From Selaginella moellendorffii (taxonomy: Eukaryota; Streptophyta; Lycopodiopsida; Selaginellales; Selaginellaceae), in assembly GCF_000143415.4 (NCBI RefSeq), contig NW_003314318.1, positions 67,676 to 131,675 on the forward strand: a stretch of 64,000 nucleotides of DNA, read 5' to 3'. The translations under genes were made by a program, and so were the position numbers. Below are positions 1 to 11,962 of this stretch, one piece after another. The notes beneath the pieces were generated by a model. The model was not told the DNA's origin. It saw only the letters and a program-made list of their open reading frames with translations, and did no database searches. Every line of letters begins with the position of its first letter. The first letter of the stretch is position 1.

Positions 1-190
1 TTCTTTGCTGTGACTTTTAGACCATTTTCATTCCGGTAGCTCGCACGTAAGCGTCCATGGAGAGACGGGGCCTGAGGAAAGGCAAAAGTACGTTAGAAAC
101 AACTCAAACGAGAGTAAAAGCCCCGCTCAAAACAAGCAAGAAAAACGAGGAGCTTTCTCACCAGCACGACGACTTGGCGCTTGCTGCTGC

Positions 191-2967
191 TCATATCGAA
201 CTGGAAAGAGCGACTTGAGAGAATGAGGTCGCGAGTCCAGCTATGGAATTGATGCCGGAGCCGGACACTTTGGCCAGTCCTTGCAGCATCCTGATAACTT
301 CCGGCGTGTCGTCAACAAAATACTTGGCCTTGCTGGGTTTTTGCCCGACTGTGCAAGCAAACAGCTCCGCCGAGTGCTGTAAAGCGATGCTCTCGAACAT
401 GTCCTCGTCAGACCTGTCGTCTCCGACACACAAAATAAAATCCGGGGGCGTTCCCTGGCTCGCCATCGTTTGCAAGATACGTTCGACAATGATCCCCTTG
501 CTCACTCCCTGAAAACAAGCCGACAAAAGGTTGCACTTTAGTTCCCAAAAACAAAAAAGGGATCAGCCAGGCCAGTGCAAGCAAGCAAGAAAGAAAGAAA
601 GACACGTTTCCTGCTTACCTGTGGCTTCACCTCGACTATGTGCTGACCAGTCTTGACAGCAACCGGCTCGTTTGCCAGGACGTTCTCCAAGTGGTCGACG
701 AGCTCCTTGGCTTGCCACGAACCAAAGTCGGGATCGGCATCTTCATGGTGCCAAACTGCAGCACTCTCTTTGGCTTCGATGAAAGAACCATCGGTGCTCT
801 CCTTGTACTGCCGCATTATAGGCAGCACAATCTGCTTCCACTCAAACTCCGTCGCCGACACGCTCATTATCCATTCCTTGTCCCTGCACCACCTGTACAA
901 CCATCAGGCAAACGTAAGTTGTCTGCCCCGCGGTAAGATAAAGCTAAACAAAGACCTGTAGTAAAACCCGTGCTCTGCCGCAAGTCCCAACTTGTCACAC
1001 GGTTCAAACCAATCGCTCAAAGTCTTCCTCTCCCGACCGCTTACGACGAACACCACGTTCCTGGGGTCATTGCACAGCGTGTTCAAAATTGCTACGACTT
1101 CTTCGCTAGGCGTCCTGTTCACCGAGGACTGGGGCACCATTGTGCCGTCGTAGTCGAGAAGTATAGCTCTGCTACCGCACCTCCTGTAAACCGACGCTAT
1201 ATGCTCCGCGGAAAGCTTCCTAAAGTTTGGATCCAATGCCACCACCCTGAATCCCAACCCGAATCCAATCCCGTAGCACAACCTCCTGGCATGATCCTGG
1301 CAAGTTCTCTCCAGGTCCGTCACAAAGCTCTGAGCCCAATACCCGACGTCGTGCGAGCTCACGTACTTGTAGTGCTTTTCGTGCCTTGCACACTTCTCCG
1401 CCTCCGGCATGGAGATAGCCGCGTTGAGAGCCTCTGCCAGCGCCTCTATGTTCCACGGGTTCACTCGTATGGCCCCGCTGAGTGACGGCGAGCAGCCTAT
1501 AAACTCCGACACCACGAGCATGCTCCTCTTTAAAGATCGCTGACCACTAGCCTGTTGCTGCTGCTGCTGCTGCTCGTCACGAATGCCTTCTCTACAAAGA
1601 ATGTACTCATACGGTATCAAGTTCATACCGTCCCTGACGGCTGTGACGACGCAGCACTCGGAGATGGCGTAGTAAGCTGTTCGCTCGTGGAAGGGGACGT
1701 GCCTCTCGAGCAGCACGATAGGTTGGTATCCTTCCCATCCAAACGTGTCGTTCACCCGCCTGGCCACAGCATACGCCTCCTGCTGAATTTCCACGACGTC
1801 TTTACCTCTGCCCCGTGCCGGATTTGCTATCTGTATCAGCACTGCCTTGCCTCGCAGCTCCGGATGCAGCCTCAGCAGCTCCTCCATGGCTAGAAACTTG
1901 AGGCCTATCCCCTTGAAGATGTCCATGTCGTCCACACCTAGCAGCACGATCTTCCCCTCGTGTTGAGCCCGTAGCTCCGCCAGCCGGGAAACTGCACTCT
2001 CCATTTGCAAGCCGGCTTCTATCTGTCCCTTGTGGATCCCAACAGGCATGATCTTCACCCCGACTCTCCGCCCGTAGTAGTCGAGACCAATGTACCCCCG
2101 CTTGGATTCATACTCGAGCCCCAGCATCCGGCTACAGCACGAGAGAAAGTGCCTCGCGTAGTCGAAAGTGTGGAATCCTATCAGGTCGGAGTTGAGCAAG
2201 GCCTTGAGTATCTCGTCCCGGACAGGTAGAGTGCGGTATATCTCCGAGGATGGGAACGGGCTGTGCAGGAAAAATCCCATCTTTATCCTGTTGAAGCGCT
2301 TGCGGAGGAACGTAGGCAGCACCATGAGGTGGTAGTCGTGGATCCAAACGTAGTCGTCGTCCGGGCATATCACTTCCATGACCTTGTCCGCAAAGATCTT
2401 GTTCACGGAAAGATAAGCCTGCCAGAGCGAGCGATCAAAGCGGCCGCCGTTGTCCGGGCTGAGAGGGAGCATGTAGTGGAAGAGCGGCCACAGGTGCTGC
2501 TTGCAAAAACCATGGTAGAACCTGGAACGGAGATGGCTCGGTAGAAATGCCGGGACGCAGTTGAAACGATCAAGGAGGCTGGCAGCCACTTCGTCCTGTT
2601 CTTGAGCCTCCACCTCGACATTCAGACAGCCGATGTAAAGAACCTCCATGTCCTCAGGGAGGCCATCCTTGAGCCTGAGGAGGAGGGACTCCTCGTCCCA
2701 GCTAAAGTCCCAGCACAGGCTGCTGGGATTCCTCTCCGCGTTCAACGGGAGCATGTTGGCGACGATGATCGTCCGGTCCTGCGCCGTGCACGAGTTCCAG
2801 TCGGGTATCAAGCTGCTCCCGCTGTTGCCGTTGTTGTCATCCTCGTGCTGCTGGAGCTCTGCGGGAAATCCTGCCACTGTCATCACGCGTGGCATCCTGC
2901 CCCGAACAAACGGAGGCAGATCGCCAGCTGCGAGCTCCAGAAGATTGGAATAAGACTTGGACAACAT
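191..2967 (-). CDS. TPS: Class II trehalose-6-phosphate synthase/phosphatase-like protein (TPS5-11 type), 3 exons
   Basis: The gene encodes a GT20 (TPS) domain fused to a HAD-type TPP domain. In plants, class II members of this family are mostly regulatory proteins of sugar/SnRK1 signalling rather than active synthases. Coding exons, read on the minus strand, are 2967-956, 892-619 and 508-191. Both introns are GT-AG, and the joined frame gives 867 residues, the normal class II length. The N terminus has the class II style MLSKSYSNLLEL. The GT20 part spans roughly residues 60-550. The TPP motif DYDGT is at about residues 605-609, and the second TPP motif, GDDRSDEDMF, is at about 791-800. A seven-Gln run encoded by CAG codons lies near position 1553-1573. 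The ATG at 2967 is the first methionine of the open frame and fits family starts. Bases 1-190 are probably 3' UTR. Whether the product has catalytic activity cannot be judged from sequence alone. Confidence 0.95.
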
Positions 2968-5353
2968 CCCTGCTTCTCTGCTGCTTTTGCTCCTGCTGCG
3001 ACTGCTGGCTGCCGATCGACCAAGCTAAAGAATTAGGCCCGAGTACCTTGGCTGCTCTGGCGAGCGATTGCGAGCCGAAAAAATCCCTCTTTTCTTCCTG
3101 CTTTCCTGCTAGCCTGTCCCAAAACTATCCCCAGGAGCTGTCACCGACGATCATGCTCTCGGGAAGCTAGTGATATAAGCAGAGGCGGCGCTGGAGGAGC
3201 ACGATACCAACAGTAGCCGCCACACTCTACGCCCCGTGTTCTTATCCGCCCTCCCACACATCCCGCCTGTCCTCGAAAAGACCAACCAACCGGAGCCGGA
3301 GAAGCGCCTAGCAACAGGCTTGTCTTGGCCGCAAACAAGCTCTCACAGCACACCACCGCAGCAGCGTTCCGGCGCCCGAAAAAACAAAAGGGAAGACCGT
3401 AGGGAGCAAAGCCCGGTGCGCTGCTACTGCGTTTGCCGACCGACAGCGAGAATGAAGCTGGAAGGGAAAGAGCCTCGTAAGAACTTAGACCGAGAAGAAT
3501 TGGATGCGATCAATGCTGAGACAAGCAAGCAATCGGGGACGACGTGGCCAGTCCGTCCTCTTTGTGTTGAACGAAGCACCAAACAAAACACAAAGCCAAA
3601 AAAAGAAAAAAAACCACTCTCTTCGTCTTCACAAATCCTCACACACACACACCCTGCTGTTCACAACTAGGCCTAAGTAGCAAACCTCCAGGGTAGAAGA
3701 GCGAGAAAAAAACCATATTTTACACAGCACAAGGTACGATCGCCACTGTTTGTTGCTCCTCCACGACCCAACAAATGATAAAGAATTTCTTCACGCACAC
3801 AAAAGCACCGAGCAACGCAGGCAAACCACAAGCGGCAAGAAAACGAGAAAATTTCAGCTGAAAAGGAAGGAGAAACCGACCAGACAGCGCGCGATCGTAG
3901 AATGTAGGAGCTGCCGACGACGTGGGATCGCGTCCTGGCCGCCTGGATCAAGCCAAAGACCAGCAGCCAAACCTTCTTCCTCCTCCTCCACGCTAATGCA
4001 AACAAAGAGCTTTCTTAAACCCTAACCCTAATCCCCGTTTACTTCGTCCGGTTCGATTCCTGCGGGCTATCCTCATTTAATGCGTGGCGGCGGCGCATGG
4101 GCATAATGCCGTGCATGGCCCATGGCCGCATGACGTGGCGACACCCCATAAGCCGAGGCCCTTCCAGCTCACATCCGACGGACACTGTCTCGCGTGGCGC
4201 ATCGCCGTCGGTTTCGCACATCCGTTTTTAACGGCCCAGATTGAATGCTCTCCAATAGAGAGAGTGTGTGATCCTCTCTGTTACGCAGCTGGCACTCGGT
4301 ACTCTCGCTTTTATCTTTCTTGTGTGTTCTTCCTCTTTGATCCTCTGGAACCGCAAGAACGACGACTAAGAGATTAAATAGTTTGAGAAACGTGGAAAGG
4401 AAAAATATGGAGCGCTCACTCACAGATTTGCCTGCTGCTTGCTGCGCTGTTGCTGCTCACACTGCTGCTGCTCCCAGGGCTTTCAATACATTATTCTTCA
4501 TCGTGGTCGATCATTCTGCCCCACACTTTCAAAGCATCGTGATTAAACAATCGCTTAGCAGCTGTATAAACCACCTGTGACGTTTACTGTTTCTCTATCG
4601 AGTGCTGCGAAAAGGAAAAGAAACAAACCATTAGCCTCTCCGAGGAAAGAGAGAGGCGGAGAACTAATCACCTGATTAGACGTTTCTCCGCATAGGAACC
4701 TTGTCCTGCTGGGATGCGGAACAACTCACGTTGGTTCCCAGCTGCTCGAAGATGATTGGAAAAGAACGAAAAAAAGTAGTAGTGAAAGCAAAGCGAAAAA
4801 AAAAAAGCTTTCCTCGAGCCGAGCTTCCAGAATTTCTCTGTTGTAGTCGATCCTCCACCTGTGTTGTTGTTTCCTGTTCACTAAATAGCTTTGAGCTTGA
4901 GTGAATCAGAGTATCACTCACTCCACGACCCGACCAGGAGCAGCTTCCCCATCCTGTTTTGATGCTAGATCCAAATGATGCCACTCATTGCCTCATCTCC
5001 ACCAATTCTTTCTTAAGCTTTCGCCCGCGTCCTTTGCCTTTTGCGAACGTACCGAAAGGAAAAAAAGCACCGCATCCGCGTGCACGCCCAATCATCCTGT
5101 CCCGAAGTAGTACCCGTCACTTAACCGGGCAAAAAGCTTCTTTGCCATAGAAAAATCGCCAGATTCGCAGCTAGTGCAAAAACTCTGATCCTCTTCGCCT
5201 TCTTGCAAACTTTCTTGCCTTCTTTCCAGGCTGACCGGATCGGTTTTCGTGCAGTCAACACTCCCAGCTATATACGAACGTTGTTGGCAGAGTCCCCCGA
5301 GATAAAAATATATCTGTCCACCGAGCAAACGAGCCAAAAACCACCTGAAGCTT
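2968..5353. other. Intergenic region / 5' leader of the TPS gene
   Basis: I see no supportable coding gene here. The stretch lies upstream of the minus-strand TPS gene and downstream of the minus-strand MACPF gene, so it should hold the TPS promoter and 5' UTR. Class II TPS genes often have a 5' UTR intron and upstream ORFs. I could not define a reliable leader intron by eye. A tandem telomere-type motif occurs at 4017-4031. Confidence 0.6.
4017..4031 (+). promoter_or_regulatory. Telo-box-like interstitial telomeric motif
   Basis: The sequence AAACCCTAACCCTAA contains two CCCTAA units. Telo-boxes (AAACCCTAA) are known promoter elements of plant growth and translation genes. Here the motif lies about 1.05 kb upstream of the TPS ATG, so a regulatory role is only inferred. 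Confidence 0.45.
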
Positions 5354-7530
5354 CTAGTACCTCAGCAGCGAGTACTTGACTTTCAAGCAGATCTTTCCGT
5401 TTTCCACGTCCAGCTTCGCTCCGGTCACAATCCAATGTCCTGGCTCATCCTGGATCCCTTTGGACATCTCGTTTATGTCCACGAACTTTAATAACCTGGA
5501 ACCGTGCACAGACTGCGATGGACCCCCGGAAAACACTGCCGAGTTCTGAACAAAGCGCTGGGGTTGCGCATTTTGTGGGTTGACGCTGGAGCTGAATCCA
5601 AACTGGGAGAAGAAGCCGGTGCTGGATGACTTTTGAGACGACGCTGGCATGTGATCCCACACTGACCGCCTTATACTGCATCCAGGAACTCTCGTAAACT
5701 GGAGCCTGAGGAAAAGCACGGGCCTTGTTCTTGAGTCCGAGACCTGGAGTTGAGCGCCGGTTACAATGAAAGCACTGGCCTCGTCACCAATGCATGGCTC
5801 AACGTACTCGACTGGCGCGGTGTTGATGTGAGAGAAGCTCTTCCACTGGACGTGTTCCAACCACCGTGGATCTTCGTCTGACCTTTTCCAGCGCGGTGCG
5901 TCGCTGTACGTGCTTGTACCCCAGTGCTGCTCAAGAATTTTCGGAAGATTGGAGAGATATTGCAAGTGAACTGATAGTCTGTTGAGACTTTTCCCCTGGA
6001 TATACAAGCGCAAGCCAGTCACGGGTCGTTTGGAAACAGTTACCTGCAAAAAACAATGCGTTTGCAAGACGGTGACCAGCCGAGAGACGTACCTCGTCCG
6101 TAGCTACATGTAGCTTAGGCCCCATGGGAGAGAATTGCAGCGCTGGTAGCTTTGCGCTGCTCGTTTGACTCGTAGAAGGATCTAAACTTGGAGACCATTG
6201 ACGGGGTACTTGGAATTCTAGAAAATATAGCAACTCGTCAATCGGAGGCTTGTCTGCAAAACCAAGGAAAGACAAGCAAGATAAGTTGATGAAACTGGAC
6301 AAAACTTACAGCGGAGATAGAGATTGATGGCATGGGTCAAGAACCCTGTTCCGGGAACACCAGCCAGCAAAGCAGTTATCGGGACAAACGACATGGATAC
6401 GACTTCCGGGGCGTCAGGAACCGAGAGTAACCATGGGTTGTGGTCCCTTATGGAATCTAGTCCACCTCTTCGCTTGAACTTCACCTCCACATTCTGAGCA
6501 TATGCACGAAAACGTTAGAATAATCACTAAAGAACAAATAGTCAGATGCTCACGTCGTTCGAGATGGAAATGGAGCTATAGTTGTTTATCACTTTCGAGC
6601 GGTCTATCATCGCAAATGGGTCTGCAACCTAGACAAAGAAAGAAAAAAGCACAAGATATGACCTTTCAAGGACGAGAGGCTTCTAGAAAAACATGTAGTT
6701 ACCTTCTTCTTTGCTCCCTTCTTGAAAACTTTGAACCGTCTGTTACTCCTTCCACCACCATCCGCAAATCTTTGTTCGGAAATTGAATCTAGATATCGTT
6801 GAATGTCGGCCGCATTGAGTGTCGAGGATTGGTTCTGTCGGAGATAAATCACGTCCTTGCCTCCAACTTTTACGCCCGTGATTACGTGAGTTCCATATTT
6901 CTCGATAAACCTGCAGATAATGAAGGTGTAAGGAGCTCACAACAGAGATGCAAAGAGAGTAAAAACGAAGAGATAATACCTGGTGAGTTCTAAAGGCTGC
7001 CAAGTCGATGAGACAGCGTCTTTGACTTCCTGAATGAGCCTCAAGGGCGCTTTCGTGACTTTCACTTCGTAAAGGATAGCGAAGTAGCCATCGATTGCTA
7101 GACTTTTTGTGGACAATGCATCAACTTGCCACGGACCTTTGAGATCAAACATGGCAGTGAATAATCCCAGCGGCATTTTCCCTGCGATTCCAACGTTGTG
7201 ATTAAACCTCTCGGACATCTGCAAAGAAATTTTATTTTATTTTTACATGACTTAGAAAGGAACTAGATGAAGTTCGCAAGAGCCACAAACCTGGTGAAAA
7301 TCCAAAACGTCGGTCCGGAATCGCGTATTTTCTCCCTTGTCCACTTTGATGTCCTTGGAAACATTCTCCACAACCACATTCCCAGGAACAATGAGCTCGC
7401 GGGTCTCTTGATCCACGTCGATCAGGCAGCCCTTGGCGTATTCCACTTTGAGATCCAAAGTCACGTCAAATCCGCGGCCAAGCGCTCGAATTGCGGCGAC
7501 GGCCTTGGCCTCCGCTCCAGCCATAACCAT
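5354..7530 (-). CDS. MACPF-domain protein of the CAD1/NSL1 family, 7 exons
   Basis: This is a plant membrane-attack-complex/perforin family protein. Its relatives CAD1 and NSL1 restrain salicylate-linked cell death and immune responses. Exons on the minus strand are 7530-7291, 7218-6980, 6910-6703, 6628-6554, 6493-6310, 6253-6093 and 6043-5354. All junctions are GT-AG, and the frame joins to 598 residues, in the family range. Landmarks are the N-terminal GRGFDVTLDLK, the MACPF core YGTHVITGVKVGGKDV just after residue 160, and YKPPIDELLYFLEFQ created across the exon 5/6 junction. The C-terminal third holds two repeated 'VTGA-L' strands (IVTGAQLQV and IVTGAKLDVENGK), as in plant relatives. The introns are 50-90 nt. 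It is divergently arranged with the PLAC8 gene and shares a 385-bp upstream region with it. No disabling change was seen. Confidence 0.93.
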
Positions 7531-7915
7531 AGACTTGAGACGATCGATCGATACTACTTACTGCGCAAATTCGCTGGATTCCAATGCGATCGATCGCAGC
7601 CCTGAATCTTTGAGGAAAACGAGGAAGAAGAAGAAGGAAAGAAGAGAGCTTCCAAGAAACCCTAGAGCCAAGAACTGTGTTCCACCGCGACACTACTACT
7701 ACCCACTCTACGAGACAAGTCAAGTCAACGCGCTGTGGAAAAGTAGATTCGAGAGGATATTCGTTTCTAGCACATTGGAATCGAGCCTTTGACCTCAAGG
7801 GAATATGCAGAGAATCTTTTCGAGCTAGAACTGGAAATGTAGGTAGCAGTCGGTGGTGGAGTTTTTCAGCACGATGAGCTCTCCTAGGGTTTTTTGGTAG
7901 CGCCTAGATTTTCGG
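7531..7915. promoter_or_regulatory. Bidirectional promoter region between MACPF and PLAC8 genes
   Basis: These 385 bp separate the start codons of two divergent genes. AAACCCTAG-type telo-like motifs occur on both strands, at about 7659-7667 in plus orientation and about 7884-7893 in minus orientation, near each gene. No clear TATA box was found. Confidence 0.55.
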
Positions 7916-9616
7916 ATGGCGCAGGCCCCTGACGCTCTACATCTGGTTGGATCGCTGTCCTCATCGTCGCAGAGATCGCTGCTGCAAAACGGCAAAGAGG
8001 TGAGTAGTGATCTTGGCAAGACGCTCGAGGATGAAGCGCGGCAGCAGCAGCAGCAGGAGGCGAGCGAGCGATGGCGGATTTCCAATCTAGCGTTCTTCCA
8101 GCGCCTCACTCTGGGCTACTCCTCGTTGGCATCGCAAGCCCAGCCAGTATTATCCCCGACCAAGACCTTCCGCAGGATCGCCATAGCCCGAGAGCTCGTT
8201 TCGATCAACACCCCCGACGTGGAGGAGCCCGCGAGCAGCAGTCACGGGATCCGGCTGAGAGAGGGCGTCAACCTTCCAGGGGTGGGCGAAATTCGCTGGA
8301 AGATCATGAAGAACTACGCCATGGAGTGGCTGAAAAATCCCAAGAACTTAGCTCTCCTGGTGTGGATCCTGGCGGTGGCGGTCTCGGGGGCTATTCTCTT
8401 CATGGTCATGACGGGCATGCTCAACCATGCCATTCCCAAGAAGAGCTCCAGGGACGCCTACTTCGAAGTGAACAACCAGATACTCAACGCTCTCTTCACG
8501 CTCATGTGTCTCTACCTTCATCCCCAGCGCTTCCTCCATCTCTATCAGCTCCACCGCTGGAACAGGTCCGACGTCCTTGCGCTCCGGAAGATCTATTGCA
8601 AAGACGGTCTGAGGAAACCACACGAATGGGGTCATATGCTCGTCGTGGTGATCCTCCTCCATCTCAATTGCTTCTCACAGTACGCGCTGTGTGGACTCAA
8701 CTGGGGGTACAGGAGATCGGAGAGGCCAGCGATCGGAGTGGCGGTGTGCCTGGCAGCAGCAATCGGCTGCGCTGCCGCGGCTGGGATCTACAACACTTTG
8801 AGCCCGCTGGGAAGAGACTACGTCCAGGACGAAGAGGCCGGCCAGCTACACCTCCATGAGGATCTAGAAGCCGATGCTAGACCGTCTAGCATCGGTCGCA
8901 CAGGTGGTCGGTTCTACAGCCTTTTGGAACGTAGGAAGTCTTTCGCTTCGAGAGATGGCAAGCTGGTGGAGCGGCCCGAGTGGCAAGGTGGTGTTTTAGA
9001 TTGCTGCATGGACCGGGAGGTGGCGCTCATGTCTACGCTGTGTGGATTCTGCGTCTTCGGGTGGAACATGGATAGGCTGGGTTTCGGCAACCGGTTCGTC
9101 CACATTGCGACGTTCTTGCTCATATGCTCGGCTCCATACTGGATCTTCCTTCTGGCAGCGGGCAACATCGACAACAGGTACGTGAGGCAGGGGCTGGGAT
9201 TCGCAGGGATAGTGCTGTGCGTCTTCGGGCTCATGTATGGTGGTTTCTGGAGGATCAAGATGCGGACAACTTTCGGGCTTCCTGGTCAGAGGTGGTGCTG
9301 CGGGCAGCCGAATATGACAGACTGTGCACTGTGGATGTTCTGTAGCCTGTGCTCGCTGTGTCAAGAGGTCCGAACGGCAGCTCGCTACGACGTCCGCGAT
9401 GACAAGTTTTACGTCAAGGAACCGACAAGGAATCGGGAAGGCTCGTCGTTTTCGTCGTCATCGCCATCGCCATCGTCTTCGCCCAAGCCGTCTCCGCTGG
9501 GTCGAGAGCAGGCCAGCAAGGCACCGTTTGACACGGAGCTCAAGGTGGAAATGGAGATGGTTGCTCCATCGCCAGTGGTCGCGGACAGGAATGAGATATT
9601 GGAGAAGAGCTCTTGA
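7916..9616 (+). CDS. PLAC8 / DUF2985-type membrane protein, single exon
   Basis: The product is a 566-residue Cys-rich integral membrane protein. Plant PLAC8 proteins include cell-number/fruit-weight regulators and metal-resistance channels. The larger forms with an N-terminal DUF2985-like part, as here, are poorly characterised. The N-terminal 120 residues are Ser/Gln-rich with a five-Gln run. Hydrophobic segments follow at about residues 145-170, 235-255 and 265-290. The PLAC8 region starts near WQGGVLDCCMDR and contains LCGFCVFGWNMDRLGFGN. It ends with the second Cys cluster RWCCGQPNMTDCALWMFCSL and CQEVRTA. The tail is a Ser/Pro low-complexity region. The first ATG of the frame is used. 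The stop lies 52 bp from the stop of the convergent uS17 gene. Subcellular location and transport role are unknown. Confidence 0.9.
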   Translation: MAQAPDALHLVGSLSSSSQRSLLQNGKEVSSDLGKTLEDEARQQQQQEASERWRISNLAFFQRLTLGYSSLASQAQPVLSPTKTFRRIAIARELVSINTPDVEEPASSSHGIRLREGVNLPGVGEIRWKIMKNYAMEWLKNPKNLALLVWILAVAVSGAILFMVMTGMLNHAIPKKSSRDAYFEVNNQILNALFTLMCLYLHPQRFLHLYQLHRWNRSDVLALRKIYCKDGLRKPHEWGHMLVVVILLHLNCFSQYALCGLNWGYRRSERPAIGVAVCLAAAIGCAAAAGIYNTLSPLGRDYVQDEEAGQLHLHEDLEADARPSSIGRTGGRFYSLLERRKSFASRDGKLVERPEWQGGVLDCCMDREVALMSTLCGFCVFGWNMDRLGFGNRFVHIATFLLICSAPYWIFLLAAGNIDNRYVRQGLGFAGIVLCVFGLMYGGFWRIKMRTTFGLPGQRWCCGQPNMTDCALWMFCSLCSLCQEVRTAARYDVRDDKFYVKEPTRNREGSSFSSSSPSPSSSPKPSPLGREQASKAPFDTELKVEMEMVAPSPVVADRNEILEKSS

Positions 9617-9668
9617 GCGAGCCAGTTCTTCTCAACTTGATATTTGGAGCTAACAAAACCAAATGCTT

Positions 9669-10078
9669 TCAGGCAGCCGTAGGAGCTGCTGCTGGTGTTT
9701 GGCTGCTCACTTTGAGGTTGCCAAGAGCATCAAGGACGTCGTCTTCGTCGTCGCTCAAAACCTGCGGCAGGGCAACTCCCATCTCGTAAATCTTTGCTCG
9801 CTGCAAGATCTCCGCCACAACCCACGCTTTTCTCTTGCTCAGCGGCCTCGAGGGGTTGAGCCTCACCTGGAAGAAAGGAAGAATCGTCGAGCAAGGGAGA
9901 ATAGGGGAGCACGCACCCGGTCGCCGATGTTGCAAGCGTTGGCCTCGTCGTGTGCCATGAGCCTGGTCGTCTTCTTGACGTATTTCTTGTACAGTGGGTG
10001 CTGCGTGAATCGATCCACCCCCACCACCACTGATTTTTGCATCTTGTTAGACACCACAATGCCGATGATCCTCCTCAT
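9669..10078 (-). CDS. Organellar-type (probably mitochondrial) small-subunit ribosomal protein uS17, 2 exons
   Basis: The protein is a bacterial-type S17 that binds 16S-like rRNA in the small ribosomal subunit. Exons on the minus strand are 10078-9917 and 9866-9669, separated by a 50-nt GT-AG intron, giving 119 residues. Recognisable S17 features are [43 protein letters not shown] (made across the splice junction) and [14 protein letters not shown]. The ATG at 10078 is preferred over an upstream in-frame ATG at 10123 because S17 proteins begin close to this point. The short N terminus and C-terminal extension suggest a mitochondrial rather than a plastid form, but this is an inference. A telo-box sits just upstream, as is common for ribosomal-protein genes. 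A decayed DNA-level duplicate lies at 17129-17525. Confidence 0.9.
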
Positions 10079-10090
10079 TCTCTCGCACCT

Positions 10091-10099
10091 AAACCCTAA
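10091..10099 (+). promoter_or_regulatory. Telo-box upstream of uS17
   Basis: The motif AAACCCTAA lies 13 bp upstream of the chosen uS17 ATG on the plus strand. Telo-boxes are enriched in plant ribosomal-protein promoters, which supports the gene call. Confidence 0.6.
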
Positions 10100-11488
10100 A
10101 AGGTATTCCGTGCTCTCTTCCAATCAGGGTTTTAGTGGCCCAGCTAGGGCGACGAAAAGAGAATCAACAATTTCCCTTAAACCCTTGTTTGTCTGTTAAA
10201 TTATTAAATAAGAGTTGTACTTTAATAGTTATACTCATTATTACTTCATGAATAATGTTGTTTAAGCTTATTTTATTATTAATGTTAAAATCTCATCCAT
10301 TCATTTTATTATTCCTTCTTTGAAGGAAAGATAAATTAGAAATAATGAGGTAAATATTGAAACTTTCGATTTAAACTAAGTTTTCGAGAATTAAGAAAAT
10401 GGTAAGACAAATATTATTCGTTATTTTCCTTGAGAAAAAATGATTATATAGTATTAAAATTTTAAAAATAATTATTTATACAAAATCAATTATGTTTTAG
10501 CGAAATTTCAAAATTTTACAATTAGTTTTATTTTGAAAATACAACTTTGTGAGTTTATGAGAATGTAGGAGTCCCGTCTTATTATTAGCTAAAGAATAGG
10601 TTTGAATTGTCATGGGACTATTTAGTAAAGATTTCTTGGTCATGGAAATTAAATTGTGGCATTTAATTTTATTTGACGCCTTTTTGTTTCCTCATGTAAC
10701 ACTGTATTTGAAAACGCTTTCAAAGGTAATGTAATGATTATAAAATTAATTTAGAAAGTAATTAAAATGTGAGAAAAAAGCATCAAATGTGAAAAAACTC
10801 TAACTCTTTTATTTAAAAAAGATAAATAGTTAAATAAAATGTTATTGCTTAGTTATCCAAGGGTCAAAAAAATATTATAGAAAAATATAGCTTCTGGTGA
10901 GATGAAGTTAAAAACAACAAAGAAAAAAGAGAATTTTCTTTAAGCTATATAGTTATACATGACATTTAACAACATAGCTAATATTGTTTAAAAAACAAAA
11001 TTATAAATGTTAAAGAATTTTTAAGCACTTTGATCTACCCATTTTTATGAGTCCCACATATAATATGATACATATATGAAACACAGTAAATAATTGAAAA
11101 TGACAAAGAAAAAATCAAACACATAAAACCATAGTAAAGGAAAAATTAACTAAAAATAATAATCAAAAAAAGAATAACATATATATTAATGAAATCCTTC
11201 TTCTCATCATCAAAGTTAATGAATTAAAAAATTCACTCAAGTTCATAAACATTATTTTCCTATAGTGTAATGCTATTTTATTCTGTTGTAGCATTATTAC
11301 ATGTTTTATATTTTAAGATGATTAGTGTTACATGCAGAGGATTCCCAATTCAAATCCCAAATTCATGATTAAATTCCCAAGTTGAGGGCCACCACTATGT
11401 TATATGTGGTAATTTTTAAAAGTTTTTAATTCACCCTAATTTGCCTTAACTACCCATTTATCTTATCCCTAAGATTTAGTTTTTTTTT

Positions 11489-11792
11489 GGTTTGCTTAAG
11501 CAAACCTATAGGGGGACTAGGATGGTAGTGAATATACCTAGAATATGCTTGGATATTCTAGGATATTCTACCATCTAACGGTTGTTATTCATTTAGATTA
11601 ATCTTGTATTTATAATTTATAAACATGTTTATAATTTATAAACTTTCTTAAACCTTTTCTAGTATATTCTTTTTTATTCTACCATCTAATGGTTAATATG
11701 TAATAAAATTAATCTTGTATATATAAATTACAAACATGCTTATAATTATAATTGGATTAATAAGTAGTAATAACACTAGTATTAAGCAAACC
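11489..11792. mobile_element. MITE-like element with terminal inverted repeats
   Basis: The left end is an 18-bp perfect palindrome, GGTTTGCTTAAGCAAACC (11489-11506). The right end carries the inverted half AAGCAAACC (11784-11792). The interior holds two similar ~70-bp copies, each with TTCTACCATCTAA followed by an ATTAATCTTGTAT-type segment. It is AT-rich with no ORF. This fits a non-autonomous DNA element, but no clear target-site duplication was established. It is absent from the other units. Confidence 0.45.
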
Positions 11793-11850
11793 AAGCGTTG
11801 CTACATGCAACACGTAGCAATTTATTTTCACATGTATAGCCAAGTTTCCT

Positions 11851-11962
11851 CCCAGGTCAACCCACAGGATCCTAGGCCAAGAATCAGAGCCTGGACACTG
11901 CCAAGTTGGATCCCAGACCCAAATTGCCCAAAACAGGCATATATAACATGGGCATGTAATAC
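11851..11962. repeat. Short dispersed repeat, copy a
   Basis: This GC-richer stretch with 'CCCA-aggatcc-ggcc-AGAATCAG' and a terminal GCATATATAACAT-like motif resembles 26998-27125 and 43499-43638. It may be a short TE. The identity is visible but partial. Confidence 0.4.

Noticed and set aside
4676-4984. 102-residue minus-strand frame upstream of TPS
   Set aside because: No domain, low-complexity runs, and in the probable TPS promoter or leader region. It could be an upstream ORF but nothing supports it.
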